DNA of 64,000 nucleotides from Absidia repens. Taxonomy: Eukaryota > Mucoromycota > Mucoromycetes > Mucorales > Cunninghamellaceae. Positions within the stretch are counted from its first letter, which is position 1; every line of letters begins with the position of its first letter. Shown in pieces: positions 13,420 through 25,127 of this stretch. Where the stretch lies: contig MCGE01000013.1 of the NCBI GenBank assembly GCA_002105175.1, positions 62,001 to 126,000 on the forward strand. The letters are read 5' to 3'. Below the pieces are notes generated by a model. That model ran no database searches. It worked only from the letters and a program-made list of their open reading frames with translations, and was not told the DNA's origin. The position numbers and the translations under genes are program-made.

Positions 13420-13809
13420 AGAAGGCGACCAGGGCCTTATTGATATTTTTTTATATTAAAACGCCGCCGATCCCCCCGGTGGCAAAAAGCTACCCCAGCT
13501 GCCAATACATTTCATTTGACCAATCGAATCCCATTATTGAGGTCATCATGAATTGAAAGCCTAACCATTTCCCCCAAAAATAAAGCCAGAACGGGGTCCA
13601 ACGGAACTCGATCTGATAAACAAAAATCCAAAGCAGTAATAAAGATAATATAGATAATGAAGCAAGGAAGGCCTTAAAACTAGTAGACGTTATAAACACG
13701 TGAAGATGATGCACCAATCAAAAAATAAAGACAATAAAGGAAGACATCAAGCCATAGTAAAAAGGCATCAAAAATAGAAGAAAAATGGTAAAATGTGACT
13801 TTTATTTGC
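13345..13809. other. Intergenic region between FUM1 start and RPN7 stop
   Basis: Besides the poly(A) run, this interval has a CCAAT box at 13520-13524 and the nonamer GGTGGCAAA at 13478-13486. That nonamer is identical to the yeast proteasome-associated control element (PACE) bound by Rpn4. It lies upstream of fumarase rather than a proteasome gene, so it may be a chance match. The part next to 13809 is the 3' flank of RPN7. Confidence 0.55.
13382..13416. repeat. Poly(A) run (35 nt) in the fumarase 5' leader/promoter
   Basis: An uninterrupted A tract on the plus strand, poly(T) in the direction of FUM1 transcription, starts 38 bp upstream of the FUM1 start codon. Confidence 0.9.
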
Positions 13810-14284
13810 TCAAACATCAATAACTCGACTAAGTTTCTGTACCCTATTAAGTAACAAATCACCTTGCTTGATCACAGTTTGATATTGTGCATTCTTGGCA
13901 TCAGGTCGATTGGTTTCAATGATCCCGTTCACCTTGTCAATCACACAATTGAGTCGTCCGGCAGCAACAAATTTATACAATTCCCTAAAGTTCAAAAATA
14001 AAAAGTCAGTATCAAGATGCAACTAGTTAAAATATTTACAATGTTCAATTCAGCTTACTTGTCAATATAGTCTTCAGTGACACCAAAGGCATGGGCCATG
14101 CTTGTGATAGTCAAAGATCGATAACTTTCCAAGAGTTGGGCATAAGCAACGATACGCATTTCCCGGACATAGTAGCGGATATGTGGATAAAAGTAACGAG
14201 AAGTTCGGAGGTGTGTTTGTTCAATTTTGGCTATCATTCAATCAATCATAAGTCAATCAGTCAGTCATACATATCAAACCTCCT

Positions 14285-14319
<35 letters not shown>

Positions 14320-15497
14320 CCCTCTATTTTAAAAAATAACAGTCTTACCTAGCGCACGGAAAAATTGAGCATAGTTGCAGTTATATAGACTCGTCATGTA
14401 GTCTTCCAAGTAAGGAATATCCGAGATAACTTCTAAAATTTCAGGTGCATCCAGTACCTAATGAGCCAGATTCAAAAAGTGAGAATTTTTTAAAACGCCA
14501 TTCATCTACCATCCTATGCTCCATTGATTCACTACTTTTACCTTTTTCTTGATATCCACACGTTGCATACTGATGATACTTGTAAGGACAGCATATTTGA
14601 CAAAATCTTGATAGGACATCATTTCGGTACTGGTGAATGTGCTGAGCGTATCGATGAATTGACTGGCAGCACCTTTGAAATCACGAATAGACATCAAATA
14701 AACACCTTCGTAAGCCTTCAATCTGTTGCGTCGGTCCCAATCACCACCCTGTTCAATCAGTTCTTTGAGTTTGTCGATATTCGTGCGTACCATCACATTG
14801 TCGTCAAAAAAGAAACCAATGCGCACCAATGCAAATACAATATCGATACGTGTACCAAGTGTAATAGATTTTTGCAAAAGTCCATCATACGCCTTCAATG
14901 CATTTTCCTAAGTACAAAAAAAAAAAAAAAAAGAAGTGTAAGCATACGTGAGTTCGAAGGAGATCATTGGCAATCAACAATAACAACTTACTCTGTCACC
15001 AATCATGGCATAGTAGTCCGCCTTTCCTAACAGTGCATCGTTGACTTCTGTTTCCCCTTGGTTGAGTTCTGCATCGGACACCTTGTCGTCAAATTTTTGT
15101 AGCTGTTCTTGGTTGGCCTTTTTCATCTTTTCCAGTAGTTCTTGATTCAAGGGCACTTGAAATTCATCTGTCAAAAGTTCGTAGAATGGTGACATATCTA
15201 ATCACAGTGAAATAGTAAATAATAGGTTAGCTATATATGTATGTTGTACTTGGACTTGAGCAGCAACATAAATGGACTACTTACTATTTTCTTCAATAGC
15301 TTTAAATAGTTGTTCTTTAGATTCATTCTTTAAATCATCAGGACCGTGATTTACGATGAAGCGGTGGTGCTAAAAGAGAGAGACAAAAAAAAAAAAAGTG
15401 AATAACAGTGTATAACTTGTATGTATTGAATAAAACTTACCGCAAGATAAAGATCAGGGATCTTGGACAGTTCGTTTTCGTCAGGTGAACGGGACAT
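13810..15497 (-). CDS. RPN7: 26S proteasome regulatory (lid) subunit RPN7 / PSMD6
   Basis: PCI-domain subunit of the 19S lid, structural in 26S proteasome assembly. Seven exons: 15497-15441, 15369-15285, 15197-14992, 14907-14542, 14457-14349, 14230-14059, 13984-13810; 1170 nt, 389 residues, the same length as human PSMD6. Diagnostic stretches are [14 protein letters not shown] near residue 50, [19 protein letters not shown] mid-protein, and the C-terminal PCI winged helix ending in [10 protein letters not shown]. The start codon sits 276 bp from the divergent RPN6 start. An intron carries a (CA)n microsatellite at 14286-14318. Confidence 0.97.
14286..14318. repeat. (CA)n microsatellite in an RPN7 intron
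   Basis: A 33-nt perfect CA dinucleotide run within the intron between exons 5 and 6 of RPN7. Confidence 0.9.
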
Positions 15498-15773
15498 GAT
15501 AAAAAAGTAGAGGTAACTTAGAAGGAGAAAAAAGCAAAGTGGTTTTTTAAAAAAAAGGAACCACGCGTTCACTTCGCCATGAAATGTCGGTTGCTCAAAT
15601 ATTTTTTGGCCAATTTTTCGCTGTCCAGCGTCATTCGTGACTAGCTCTAGAAAATACGTAAGAGTCGCAGGAGAGCCAAAGATAAAAAAAAAAAAAAAAA
15701 AAGTCCAAAGTCAGCTAACACGCTTCTCTTCTACGTCCTTTTTTTATTTTATTACTATAAAACCAATCCCATC
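15498..15773. promoter_or_regulatory. Bidirectional promoter shared by RPN7 and RPN6
   Basis: Only 276 bp separate the two divergent start codons, so both lid genes must be controlled from here. A 19-nt poly(A) run lies in the RPN6-proximal half (about 15684-15702). TATA-like ACTATAAAA is very close to the RPN6 start. On the minus strand, TGGCGAA occurs at about 15574-15580, one mismatch from the TGGCAAA core of the yeast proteasome element; this is weak evidence only. Confidence 0.7.
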
Positions 15774-17478
15774 ATGGTGGCAGCAACCAGCACAAAGTCG
15801 AGCGGCTCTGAACGTATACAACAAGCATCAGCATTAAAGGAAGCCAAGGATACAGAGAAGGCAATCTTGGCTTACAAGAATATCCTTAGTGAACAGTCCA
15901 GCAATGACGAAGTGCTTCGCGAAAAAGAAGTTGGTTTGATACACCTTGGCGAAATCTATCGAGAACTTCAGTAAGTAGATTGACAGGACAAATATATACA
16001 TGAACGACAAGGGTGTTGACCGTTTATATAGCTTAGCTCAGGAACTTGCTGATCTTATCCGGTCATCTCGCGCCTTCTTGTCATCTATTGCCAAAGCCAA
16101 AACTGCAAAGCTTAGTAAGTTTGATAATATAACCTTGAAATCAACACACCGGTTCACCGACTAGACTTTTTTTGTTTTTTGAATAGTTCGTAGTCTTATT
16201 GATATGTTCAACGAAATTCCTGGGTGCTTACCACTCCAAATTCAAGTATGCAAGGAAAATATTGACTGGGCCAATGAAGACAAGCGCATCTTTTTGAAGC
16301 AATCCTTGGAAACTCGTTTGGTGGCGTTATACCTTGACAACAAAATGTATCATGAATCTCTCAGCCTTATCTCGCAACTGTTGAAGGAATTGAAACGATT
16401 GGACGACAAAATGGTGTTGGTTGAAGTGCAATTGTTGGAAAGCCGTGTGTGTCATGCCTTAAGGAACCTTCCCAAGGCTAGAGTAAGTTTTTGAACGAGA
16501 TATCAAAACATTCATGTCATGAATAGGAAATGTGATTACTATGTTGATATATTTTTACCTATTACTGATCTGACCTGATTATATATTTTTTTTAGGCTGC
16601 CCTGACCTCAGCTCGTACATCTGCAAATGCGATTTACTGCCCACCTTTGCTTCAAGCTTCTCTCGACATGCAATCTGGCATCCTCCATGCTGAAGAAAAA
16701 GATTACAAGACCGCTTACTCATATTTCTTTGAAACATTTGAAGGGTACTCCAGCCAAGATGATCCTAAGGCTGTCCTGGCTCTCAAGTATATGTTGCTGT
16801 GTAAAATCATGTTGAACTTGGTAAGCGAGGGGAGTGAGAAAAATGACAATGTGTTGAATGACTGACTCACCATTTATAATTTCATATAGGCTGAAGATGT
16901 ACATACCATCATCAATGGGAAGGTTGCCTTACGATATGCAGGACTCGACATTGAAGCAATGAAGACCGTGGCTACAGCACATCAAAACCGAAACTTACAA
17001 GAATTTGAAACAGCCTTGACAAGATATACAAACGAACTCAACAATGATCCTATCATTCGTACTCAATTGGCTGCTTTGTATGACACATTATTGGAACAAA
17101 ATCTAGTACGAATCATTGAACCTTTCTCCCGTGTGGAAATCTCTCACATTGCTGATATGGTGAAACTACCAGCTCCACAAGTAGAACAGAAGTTATCACA
17201 AATGATTTTAGACAAAGCTTTCCATGGTATTTTGGACCAAGGTGCGGGTTGTCTGATTATATTTGACGAACCAAAGGATGACGTAAGTGACATACAGTTT
17301 GAAATTTTGCTCATTGATCTGATTGGGAAGGGGAAGAGATCGTAAGGCATGTTGAAAATACTCGTTTTTCTTATATATATCTGGATTATAGAAAACATAT
17401 GAAACGGCCATCGATACTCTCAAGCAAGTGGACAAGGTAGTGACCAGTTTGTATGAAAAGGCGGCCAAGTTATCATAA
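15774..17478 (+). CDS. RPN6: 26S proteasome regulatory (lid) subunit RPN6 / PSMD11
   Basis: PCI-domain lid subunit that clamps the regulatory particle to the core particle. Six exons: 15774-15970, 16032-16114, 16187-16482, 16596-16820, 16890-17282, 17392-17478; 1281 nt, 426 residues (human PSMD11 is 422). Helical repeats fill most of the protein. The PCI domain shows [39 protein letters not shown] and the terminal [17 protein letters not shown], characteristic of PSMD11 rather than PSMD12. It is divergently paired with RPN7; the two proteins are adjacent in the lid PCI horseshoe. No missing residues were noticed. Confidence 0.97.
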
Positions 17479-18091
17479 ACTTCTCTGGGCGATATTATCT
17501 GTTGATGCTCATGGGATGGCTGGTGGTAGATTTAGGGTAGTTTATTTAGTACATATTCACATATTTTATCATTCAAATAAACTCTATTATTATTATACAT
17601 ATTATGTCCATACATTTATCGTCATTACTATATTTGGTTGAAGTGGGAGGGTGCAGTTATAATACCAGAGTGTTAGTGTCTGGTGGAATATATTATATCG
17701 CTACTTTCGTACATTAGCAACCCGCTTTTACCCACAAGATCGACTTGGAATGATTTATCAGGTGAGGGTGGGGGGGGACTGTTTCTCAAAGATCTGATAT
17801 AAGATTTATTTTATAAAATCAGTGATGTTTATTGAAACGGATCACTTATTTTCATCTTTATTTGGACAATATACAACACGTTTGCATAAAGTAGCTGGTG
17901 TGTCATCCCAACTGGACGAGCGGGGTTAAAACTCAAATATTTTGAAGGCCAATTGTCCTAACAAATTCTGCACGTGCGCTAAAAAAAAGTCTAAAAAAAA
18001 AAATAGAGATGGTTGGTTGCTCAACGTTTTTTTTTTTTTTTTTTTTTAACTCTTTTTAACTTTTTATTTTGATCTGGAGACGCAAGACGAA
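17479..18091. other. Intergenic region between RPN6 and the membrane GNAT gene
   Basis: The RPN6 3' flank and the promoter of the next gene. A poly(T) run at about 18031-18047 precedes the GNAT start by about 45 bp. No coding exon was seen. Confidence 0.6.
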
Positions 18092-19285
18092 ATGAATTCT
18101 TCATCTAGCAAATCGGTCAAGGGGGCATCGCCTACCAGCTCATCATCTTCAGAAAAACCAGAAGCCAAAGTGGAATTACGACCGTATTTTGAAGATCGTG
18201 ATCGAAAATATGTGCAGTATCTATTCTATTCAACGTACCTGAATCAAGTCCCTCGTGGAGTCAAGTTAAGAGTCCTTAGTTGGCCACCAGTTGTATCTAC
18301 CGTATGGCTTGCATTATTTGGACTATTAATACAAACGACGATCAAGGTAGTTGGACCGATGGGCTGGCCTTGGTTTATGATGATGGGACTTTATGGTGCA
18401 TTAACATTTGTCAGCGTCGGTGGTGGTTTGGCTTTTCTCTTGTGGTATGTTGACCGCTTTGATGTCTCGGAACGAGTATTGGATGGGATCGACAATGATA
18501 TGGGTGATATTGAATCCTTTTATCGTGGATGGCATACGATGGATCCGAAAAACGACACATCATCCTCATCGGACAATGACACCAAAGCAACGAAATACAG
18601 GGATGATGACGATGGGGCAAGTAAAGGACAATTCTGGGTGTTGACGGTGAATGATGAAGTGGTTGGGTGTATTGGCGTGGATCAACATACAAAGCCGGTG
18701 ACCAAAAAAGTGGATCCTTCTCGACTTCGAAATTACGTCCGCGCTTCTGAACAACCCTCGATGGCCTCCTCTTCTGCAATTGCTCATGCTGAATGGCCTC
18801 GTACTGCTTATGTGTTAGCTCGTATTGATGATCTTGTCCGTCAGGTGTTGGTGGGTGCCACTGATTTGGTTCGCGATCGCATCACATCCAAGACGGATAC
18901 GGAACCGGCCCAAGTCACGGAGATCTTATTCCCAGTCCATGAAAAGAATGAAGCGAGTCTTCGGCGCCTGGCTGTCAAAACCGAATATCAAGGACATGGT
19001 CTCTCTACACCTCTATTGAAACGAGTCGGATTCTGGGCTTACAAGGAAAACATTGATTACCTTTATGCGGAAACGGATGAATTGCAATACGAATTGGAAC
19101 AAATCCTGGAAAAGCGTCATGGCTACAAGTTGGTGTCTCGAACGAAATTGGGCTGGTACAAGACGAAATCGGTTTGGAAGCTGGATGTCAAGTTTTGGAT
19201 GCAACAACTCGAAGAAGAAAGGGCAAAACAACAGGAATTGGACGACCAACGAAAAGAGGATGAAGAATTGAAGGAATACGAATAA
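18092..19285 (+). CDS. Membrane-anchored GNAT-family N-acetyltransferase
   Basis: Single-exon gene of 397 codons, unusual among its intron-rich neighbours. The N-terminus is Ser/Lys-rich and is followed by a conserved ELRPYFEDRDRKYVQYLF segment. Two hydrophobic membrane segments follow, at about residues 70-90 and 95-125, the second rich in Gly/Phe. The GNAT fold then runs from about residue 175 (FWVLTVNDEVVGCIGVD) to about 370. The acetyl-CoA-binding loop is EYQGHGLSTPLLKRV, a variant of the R/Q-x-x-G-x-G/A motif. The layout resembles NAT8-like membrane acetyltransferases, but the substrate cannot be named. A low-complexity Ser/Asp insert lies within the fold at about 150-175, and the C-terminus is a charged coiled-coil-like tail. 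Confidence 0.85.
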   Translation: MNSSSSKSVKGASPTSSSSSEKPEAKVELRPYFEDRDRKYVQYLFYSTYLNQVPRGVKLRVLSWPPVVSTVWLALFGLLIQTTIKVVGPMGWPWFMMMGLYGALTFVSVGGGLAFLLWYVDRFDVSERVLDGIDNDMGDIESFYRGWHTMDPKNDTSSSSDNDTKATKYRDDDDGASKGQFWVLTVNDEVVGCIGVDQHTKPVTKKVDPSRLRNYVRASEQPSMASSSAIAHAEWPRTAYVLARIDDLVRQVLVGATDLVRDRITSKTDTEPAQVTEILFPVHEKNEASLRRLAVKTEYQGHGLSTPLLKRVGFWAYKENIDYLYAETDELQYELEQILEKRHGYKLVSRTKLGWYKTKSVWKLDVKFWMQQLEEERAKQQELDDQRKEDEELKEYE

Positions 19286-20164
19286 ATAGTGATGTTAAGC
19301 TTGCAAGGCTTTTGGTTGGTAGTGCCTCTTTCGATGGAATCTAGATTATATGTTGCATGTAGAATAGTTTTGATTTAGTCAGTTTTTATTTTTTAGTGTA
19401 GATATCTTATATGAAAAATAAAACTTTGAATTTTTTTTTTTTGAAAATCATAGTTTATAGGTGATCTGTAGAGTGTTGATCTGTAGAGAACTGTGAGCTA
19501 GAATGGGGTAGTTATATATGAATCAGATTAAAAAATGTATTGGTATGTATGATATGCAATGAGATTACATCATCATGCCTGTTGGTTTGTGATACTGTAT
19601 GAGGCAATTACAACGGTAGATTGAGTACACTGGTATAGATAAGGGAAAATGGGAATATATATATATATATATAAGCGGATACATAATCATACGCACATCA
19701 ACGAAGACAAAGGAGACACATAATGTATTAAAAAAATGGGAAGACAACTTTTTGTTTATTTCATACAATCAGGAATATATACACTAATCAATTCTAAAGT
19801 AACATGGTAACAATAAGTGGATGTAGATAATAAAATATAAATCTGAAGATTGCTTTTTATAGTGTATATCAAAAGGATCAATTGTGAAGGTGGGGGGAAA
19901 AATTTTGTCAAGATAAAATTGGAGATATCAAATCACGAATGACGGGGTAGAGTGGTGGTAAGGGTAGGGTAGGGGGGGAAATAGTAATCCGAAGACAAAA
20001 CTAGAAGAAAAAAAAAAAAGAAAAAGAAAAAAGATTGCAAAGGGGAGATGTACAAGTGTGTAATGGGCAATAATAATAATAATAATATAATAGTATATAA
20101 TGAGGGAAATAATAAGTGAGGAGGATGTGAATCAAGTCAGTCAAAACAATTTCATCAAGATTTT
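19286..20164. other. Convergent 3' flanks of the GNAT gene and eIF4G-1
   Basis: AT-rich convergent 3' region with poly(A), an (ATA)n stretch near 20070-20092 and a (TA)n stretch near 19657-19672. No convincing exon was found. Confidence 0.6.
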
Positions 20165-20587
20165 TTAAGCAGATGCCTAGAAAAAAAAAAGGGTGAGTTG
20201 ATAATGATCGATTATTATTTTCTTTGTTGCGACATTACCTTTTCAGCATCATAGAGTTCCTTGAGTTTGGTGCTAGCAGGAATGTAGCCAGTATCATCCA
20301 ATTCTTCCACTTCCATCACTTCAGAGGGATCCACATCCATGGCAGCAAGAAGTTTGGACATATATTTAGGAGCTTGAGGAACATCAATTGTCAAATCTTC
20401 ATACATTTCCATAAATGGTTTGAGTGCTTCTACATAACTTTCCTTGGCCACCAAATTTTCCTTGCTGAGAATACCGATCATTTCACATACACCCTTGACA
20501 TCGTCTTCCTTCTTTTCAACAACAGCTAGCATTTTGTTTACCAAAGGTAAAGGAGCTTGTAATTCCTTGACGCATTGTGTAAGTTCC

Positions 20588-20653
<66 letters not shown>

Positions 20654-23600
20654 TTAAAAAAGGTTTATTGTGAATCTCGTTTCTCTTCGACTTTTTTTTT
20701 TTTTTTTTTTTTTTTGTTAAAAGGGTTGACTTACCTTTGCATCCCGTAAAAGAATATATTCTTCGATGATATCTTTGGCCTTTTGTTCCAATTGCTGTTC
20801 AGATAATTTTGGTTTGGATGCTTCAACAGATGGTTCTTCATTGGAAGGTGCTTGGTCGTTTGTAGGTAAAGTGGTTCCACGGGGTAACATGTTTAATTTT
20901 TTGCGTTCAGTAGGACGTTGTTCTGGTTGATCATCGCTGCCATCGCCACCGAGAGCACTAAACATGTTGGACATGGATGAGGCCGGGCTTGAGCTCCGAC
21001 TGTCAGCAGGGCTAGCCTTTTTGCTATCGGTCTTTGCATTTTTGGCACCAGGGCGATTGAGTGTTTGGAATGGGCTGCTACCAGGACCAAGTACATTGTT
21101 TCTTGATTTGCTACGATCTGTTCGTCCGAAGCCGTCTAAATCGTTGGTACGTCCCTTGGGTGTTGGTGAAGGTGTTGTTCCCACAGTGCTCCATCCATCA
21201 GATACCGTAGAGGCAGCAGGTGCGGAAGAACCTCCAGTATTGTTGTTGATAGAGTTTTCACGTTGGGAATTGTTGCGACCAGCACGGGAGCCTTGGCGTG
21301 ACATTGCTTGAGGGGTATTTCCACGAGAACTTGATGTACGTTTCATTGATTCCTTTTCTTCATTCTTCGCTTTTTGAGCTTCTTCACGAATTTGAGCAAT
21401 AGTTGATGGGCCAGTTTGTCCACCACTTCGAGGCACCCATTTACCTCTTCGAAGTTCAATCACATCCTATACACAAATATAAGAAAATATAAACAAACGG
21501 CCATGGTCCATTTCAGTTTTTGTTCTTACCTGAATCATAAATTTAACTCTTGATGTTAAAGTAGTGCAGTCCAACATTTCCTTCATACGTTCAAAGAAGG
21601 CATCCATCCACAGTTTCATATTGCGGTTTCGACGATCCAATTCACGGCCAACGGTAGTAACAAGTTTGCACATTGTTTCAGTTTCTTCATCTTCGGCCTC
21701 TTGGGGATTGCGGCACAAACGAGTCAAACACTCAGTCATAATACGATCTGTCAACATTCCACGTTTGAAGAGTTCACCAATAAATTGGACTAAACCAAGA
21801 CCTTGACGTTTGGCTTTGACAGCAGCGTAGTATTCATCCGTCATCATCACTTCACCACTGACGCTTTTTTCCAAATCGGGGATTTCGAATTTCCATCCAC
21901 GTTCAAAAGCCTGCTGACATCGGTTGAATAAATACTTTCGGAATAAATGACCAGAGGTGATTTGATTGCCGTTTTTGTCGAGTTTGTTGTTTTCGTCATG
22001 GATATCATCCGCAGCGGCCATGGTGTCATGAAGTTTGCGGCAAAGTTGAGCCCACATGGAAGCAAAGGGAGCTTCATCACACGCCTTGTCGAAAATCAAT
22101 TGAATAACAGTGAGTAGAGATTGGCCATCGTTTTCTTTAGCAGATTGGTGAGCATATTCCCAAATTTGGTCGCTGATCGAGTCGAATTTTTCAAGAGTCA
22201 ATTTGTTGAGTAGGGATTTCACCTTCCGAATAATCACTTCTTGAGAGATCAGGTCATCTTCGTTCTTGACAGCAGGTAAGACACCCGCAGCTTCACCACT
22301 GGTAGCAACCACTGCAGGCATCCATCTGTTTTCGCTTTTTTCGAGAGGTACCACTTGATCCAAAGGAATGGTAGGACCGCCTTGTTGTTCTCGGGGAGGA
22401 TGTCGGCCTTTCCCACCACCGCCACCGCCACCTCGGCCACTACGACTACGACCGCCATGAGATCCATCACGTTGCATACCGCCACCAGGGGAACCCGGGG
22501 AGGGCATACCGCCACTACCAGCACGGTGGGCAAGGGGACGACCACCAGCAAATTTGCCCATAGAGTCCATACGACCATCGCGCGAATTGTTTCGGTACAT
22601 GTCACCACCAGGAGTTCGAGGACCACGGCCACGTTCGGATGGTTGACGACGTTGAGAATGTCCACCGCCACCACCACCACGAGAAGATCCGCTACGTTCG
22701 TTGGAGTCATCGCCAATATTTTGGAAGGCAGATAAATCTTCGTTGGAATCCAAACAAAGGGGCTTGAATTGTAATAAGAATTCGGCATCATATTGAATTT
22801 TTCCTGCAGTAGAGTTGGTAGGAGGTTTGGACACAGTTTCGGGGTATTGAATGGAGTCGAAATCAACAATCTTTCGGCGAGGAATTTCTACCTTCTTTGC
22901 TGTTGCTGTAGGTGTAGTTAAAGAGGGAGATTGGGTTTGAGCTTCACCTTCCAAAACATGGGTAGGAATACCAGACATATCCAGACGACCAGGAGCAGGT
23001 TTGGCAGCCTTTTCAGCGGTGATTGCAGCAATGCGTCGTTCTTCGTCTTCCACTTTTTTGTTGGAGTCCAAGTCTTTGCTTTCGGCGAGCTGACGCTTCA
23101 CACGTAAAATTTCGTCTTCCACCACCTTGCGTTCAGCAGCAGCCATACGTTCACGTTCTTCCCGGACCTTGCGTTCAGCTTCGGCAACAGCGGCAGCGGC
23201 AGCACGTTCCCTACGATCAGCTTCCTCCTTGGCGAGACGGTCGGCTTCTTCCTTGAGCTTGCGTTGTTCAGCTTGTTCCTTGGCAATACGGTCAGCTTCT
23301 TCCTTGGCGAGTCGATCAGCTTCTTCCTTTGCAATGCGTTCCGCTTCTTCTTTGGCAGCACGTTCAGCTTCTTCCTTCTTGGCAATGCGATCGGCTTCTT
23401 CTTTGGCAATTCGGTCGGCTTCTTCTTTGGCCGCACGTTCAGCTTCTTCCTTGACTTTGCGCTCAGCTTCTTCCTTGGCCAGACGTTCCGCCTCTTCCTT
23501 TTCACGCTTTTCCCGTTCTTCCAATTCCTTGACAGCAGGATCCACAATAGTGATGGCACGTTTGGGTGATGGTGAAGATTGAATCTTGAAATCCTTTTCC

Positions 23601-25127
23601 TTTTTGTCGTTTGCTGATGGTTTGGTGATCTTGGCGGAGGATGGGCTCGTAGATGATGCAGGAGCTAATGGATCGGCCTTGACTTGTGACATGGTGTTTG
23701 GATCGATGATAGGAATGGCTTTGCTGGTACGTACGGGTTGCGGAACAAAGTTTTGTTGACCACCTTGACGAGCAGGAGATTGAGCGTATGGTTGGACAGG
23801 TATTTGGTTGTAGCCATAGTATGGAGGTCGAGCTTCATAGCCTTGAGGAGGTCGATCAAAAGCAGGAGGGGCATACTAAAATTTAATTTAGAAAGTCAGT
23901 GATGAGAATAAAATTCGTATAATAAACATCTGCTTATTCATAAATTATGCAGGAACTTACATATTGGCCAGGTATTGAGTTTGTCCAAGAGTTCTGAGCA
24001 ACGGGAATATTTTGAGCAGAGGGTGAAGCAGCAGACATATGAGGAGACATGGGTTTTTTGCCGTGATGAGGGATATAGCCAGGTTGAGCAGTAGCCATAT
24101 TGGGAGAATAAGCCGTGTTCATGTGTTTGCCTTGGCTGTAGTGTCGTGGTCCAGGACCTCCATAATGTCGGTTGCTGTTATTATTATTAAGCGCTGTGTT
24201 TTGATAATGAGGAGAATGAGCAGGAGAGGAGTGTTCGCCAACAGAATGATTTGAATGTGTCGAGTCTCTACGTTGTTGCTGATGTTGGTGTTGATGTTGA
24301 TGCTGATGTTGGTGTTGATGTTGTTGCTGCTGCTGAGGAGGTGTGTAGACATGTGATTGTGGTTGCTGCTGAGGAGATTGGGGCTATTTTCAATAATAAT
24401 ACATCAAAAACGTCAGTATTCAGTAACAACGTACCTGCCCATCCTTTTTCATTTTCTATGATCAATATAAGACTTACTAAAGAGGATTTTTCCGAAGTAG
24501 AGACACTACCAAAGGTCACAGTTGCGTCCACCACTGATTCTTCTTTTTTTGTAGGGGCAGATGACACTTGACTAGTAGTCTCTTGTGTTTGATTAATTGA
24601 TCCAAATTGAATGGAGGCTATAAAGATAGCTTTAATAATAAGTATATATAATATATAAATAGGTTATGAACACTTACCTTTATCTACAGGAGGTGCCCTT
24701 GGAAGTTGTACAGAAGCATTTCTAGAATTTTGCTGACCACCTTGTTTTGAGGAGCTATAAAGTAACAAGATAACGAATGAGTTCCATGTACAATGATTGA
24801 CAAGACTATATATTGAATAACTTACACATTGGCTACGGAAGCGAAGCTGGGTTTTGATTGTGGTTTCGATCCATTCACGTTTGCGTTACCATTGCCCTTG
24901 GATGGTGAAATAGGTGCCGTAGTAATGTTGTCAGTGACCTGTTGCTGCTGTTTTTGTGGCGGTGTTGGCGGACTACTATTACCAGACTTGCTTGGTCCAG
25001 TAGATTTTGCTTTTTGTTGTTGTTCCAAGTTTTGAGAGTTTCGCTTGGCAGCTTGTGCGTAGTTGAACACTGCTTGTGGAGTCGACTTTGCGTTCGTGTT
25101 TTTGTTGGTGTGGGGATTGCTGTTCAT
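20165..25127 (-). CDS. TIF4631: Translation initiation factor eIF4G, paralogue 1
   Basis: Scaffold of cytoplasmic eIF4F, binding eIF4E, eIF4A, PABP and eIF3. Eight exons: 25127-24826, 24754-24678, 24617-24478, 24383-23961, 23875-21530, 21466-20735, 20586-20239, 20176-20165; 4380 nt, 1459 residues. An N-terminal Asn/Gln/Ser-rich region includes a (QH)n run. A long charged helical stretch of EEAxRxAK-like repeats lies at about residues 420-580 (genomic 23060-23530). The eIF4E-binding motif YDAEFLLQF (YxxxxLphi) lies at about residue 677 (22772-22792). An RGG-like glycine/arginine region follows, then the MIF4G/HEAT1 domain (about 865-1090; LLNKLTLEKFDSISDQ). A Ser-rich linker leads to an MA3-like C-terminal helical block (about 1341-1456). 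The intron before exon 7 contains a 61-nt poly(A) run. The gene symbol is the yeast name, by homology only. Confidence 0.94.
20591..20651. repeat. 61-nt poly(A) run (poly(T) in the sense of eIF4G-1) abutting a 3' splice site
   Basis: On the coding (minus) strand this is an uninterrupted T tract ending directly in ACAG, the acceptor of eIF4G-1 exon 7. It acts in effect as an extreme polypyrimidine tract. Confidence 0.85.

Noticed and set aside
15774..17478. Assignment of the plus-strand lid gene to RPN5/PSMD12
   Set aside because: The C-terminal PCI residues ([20 protein letters not shown]) match PSMD11/RPN6, not PSMD12.
23127..23582. 151-codon plus-strand frame rich in Arg-Ser-Ala-Ser
   Set aside because: It is the antisense shadow of the charged KEEAERxAKEE repeats of eIF4G paralogue 1.
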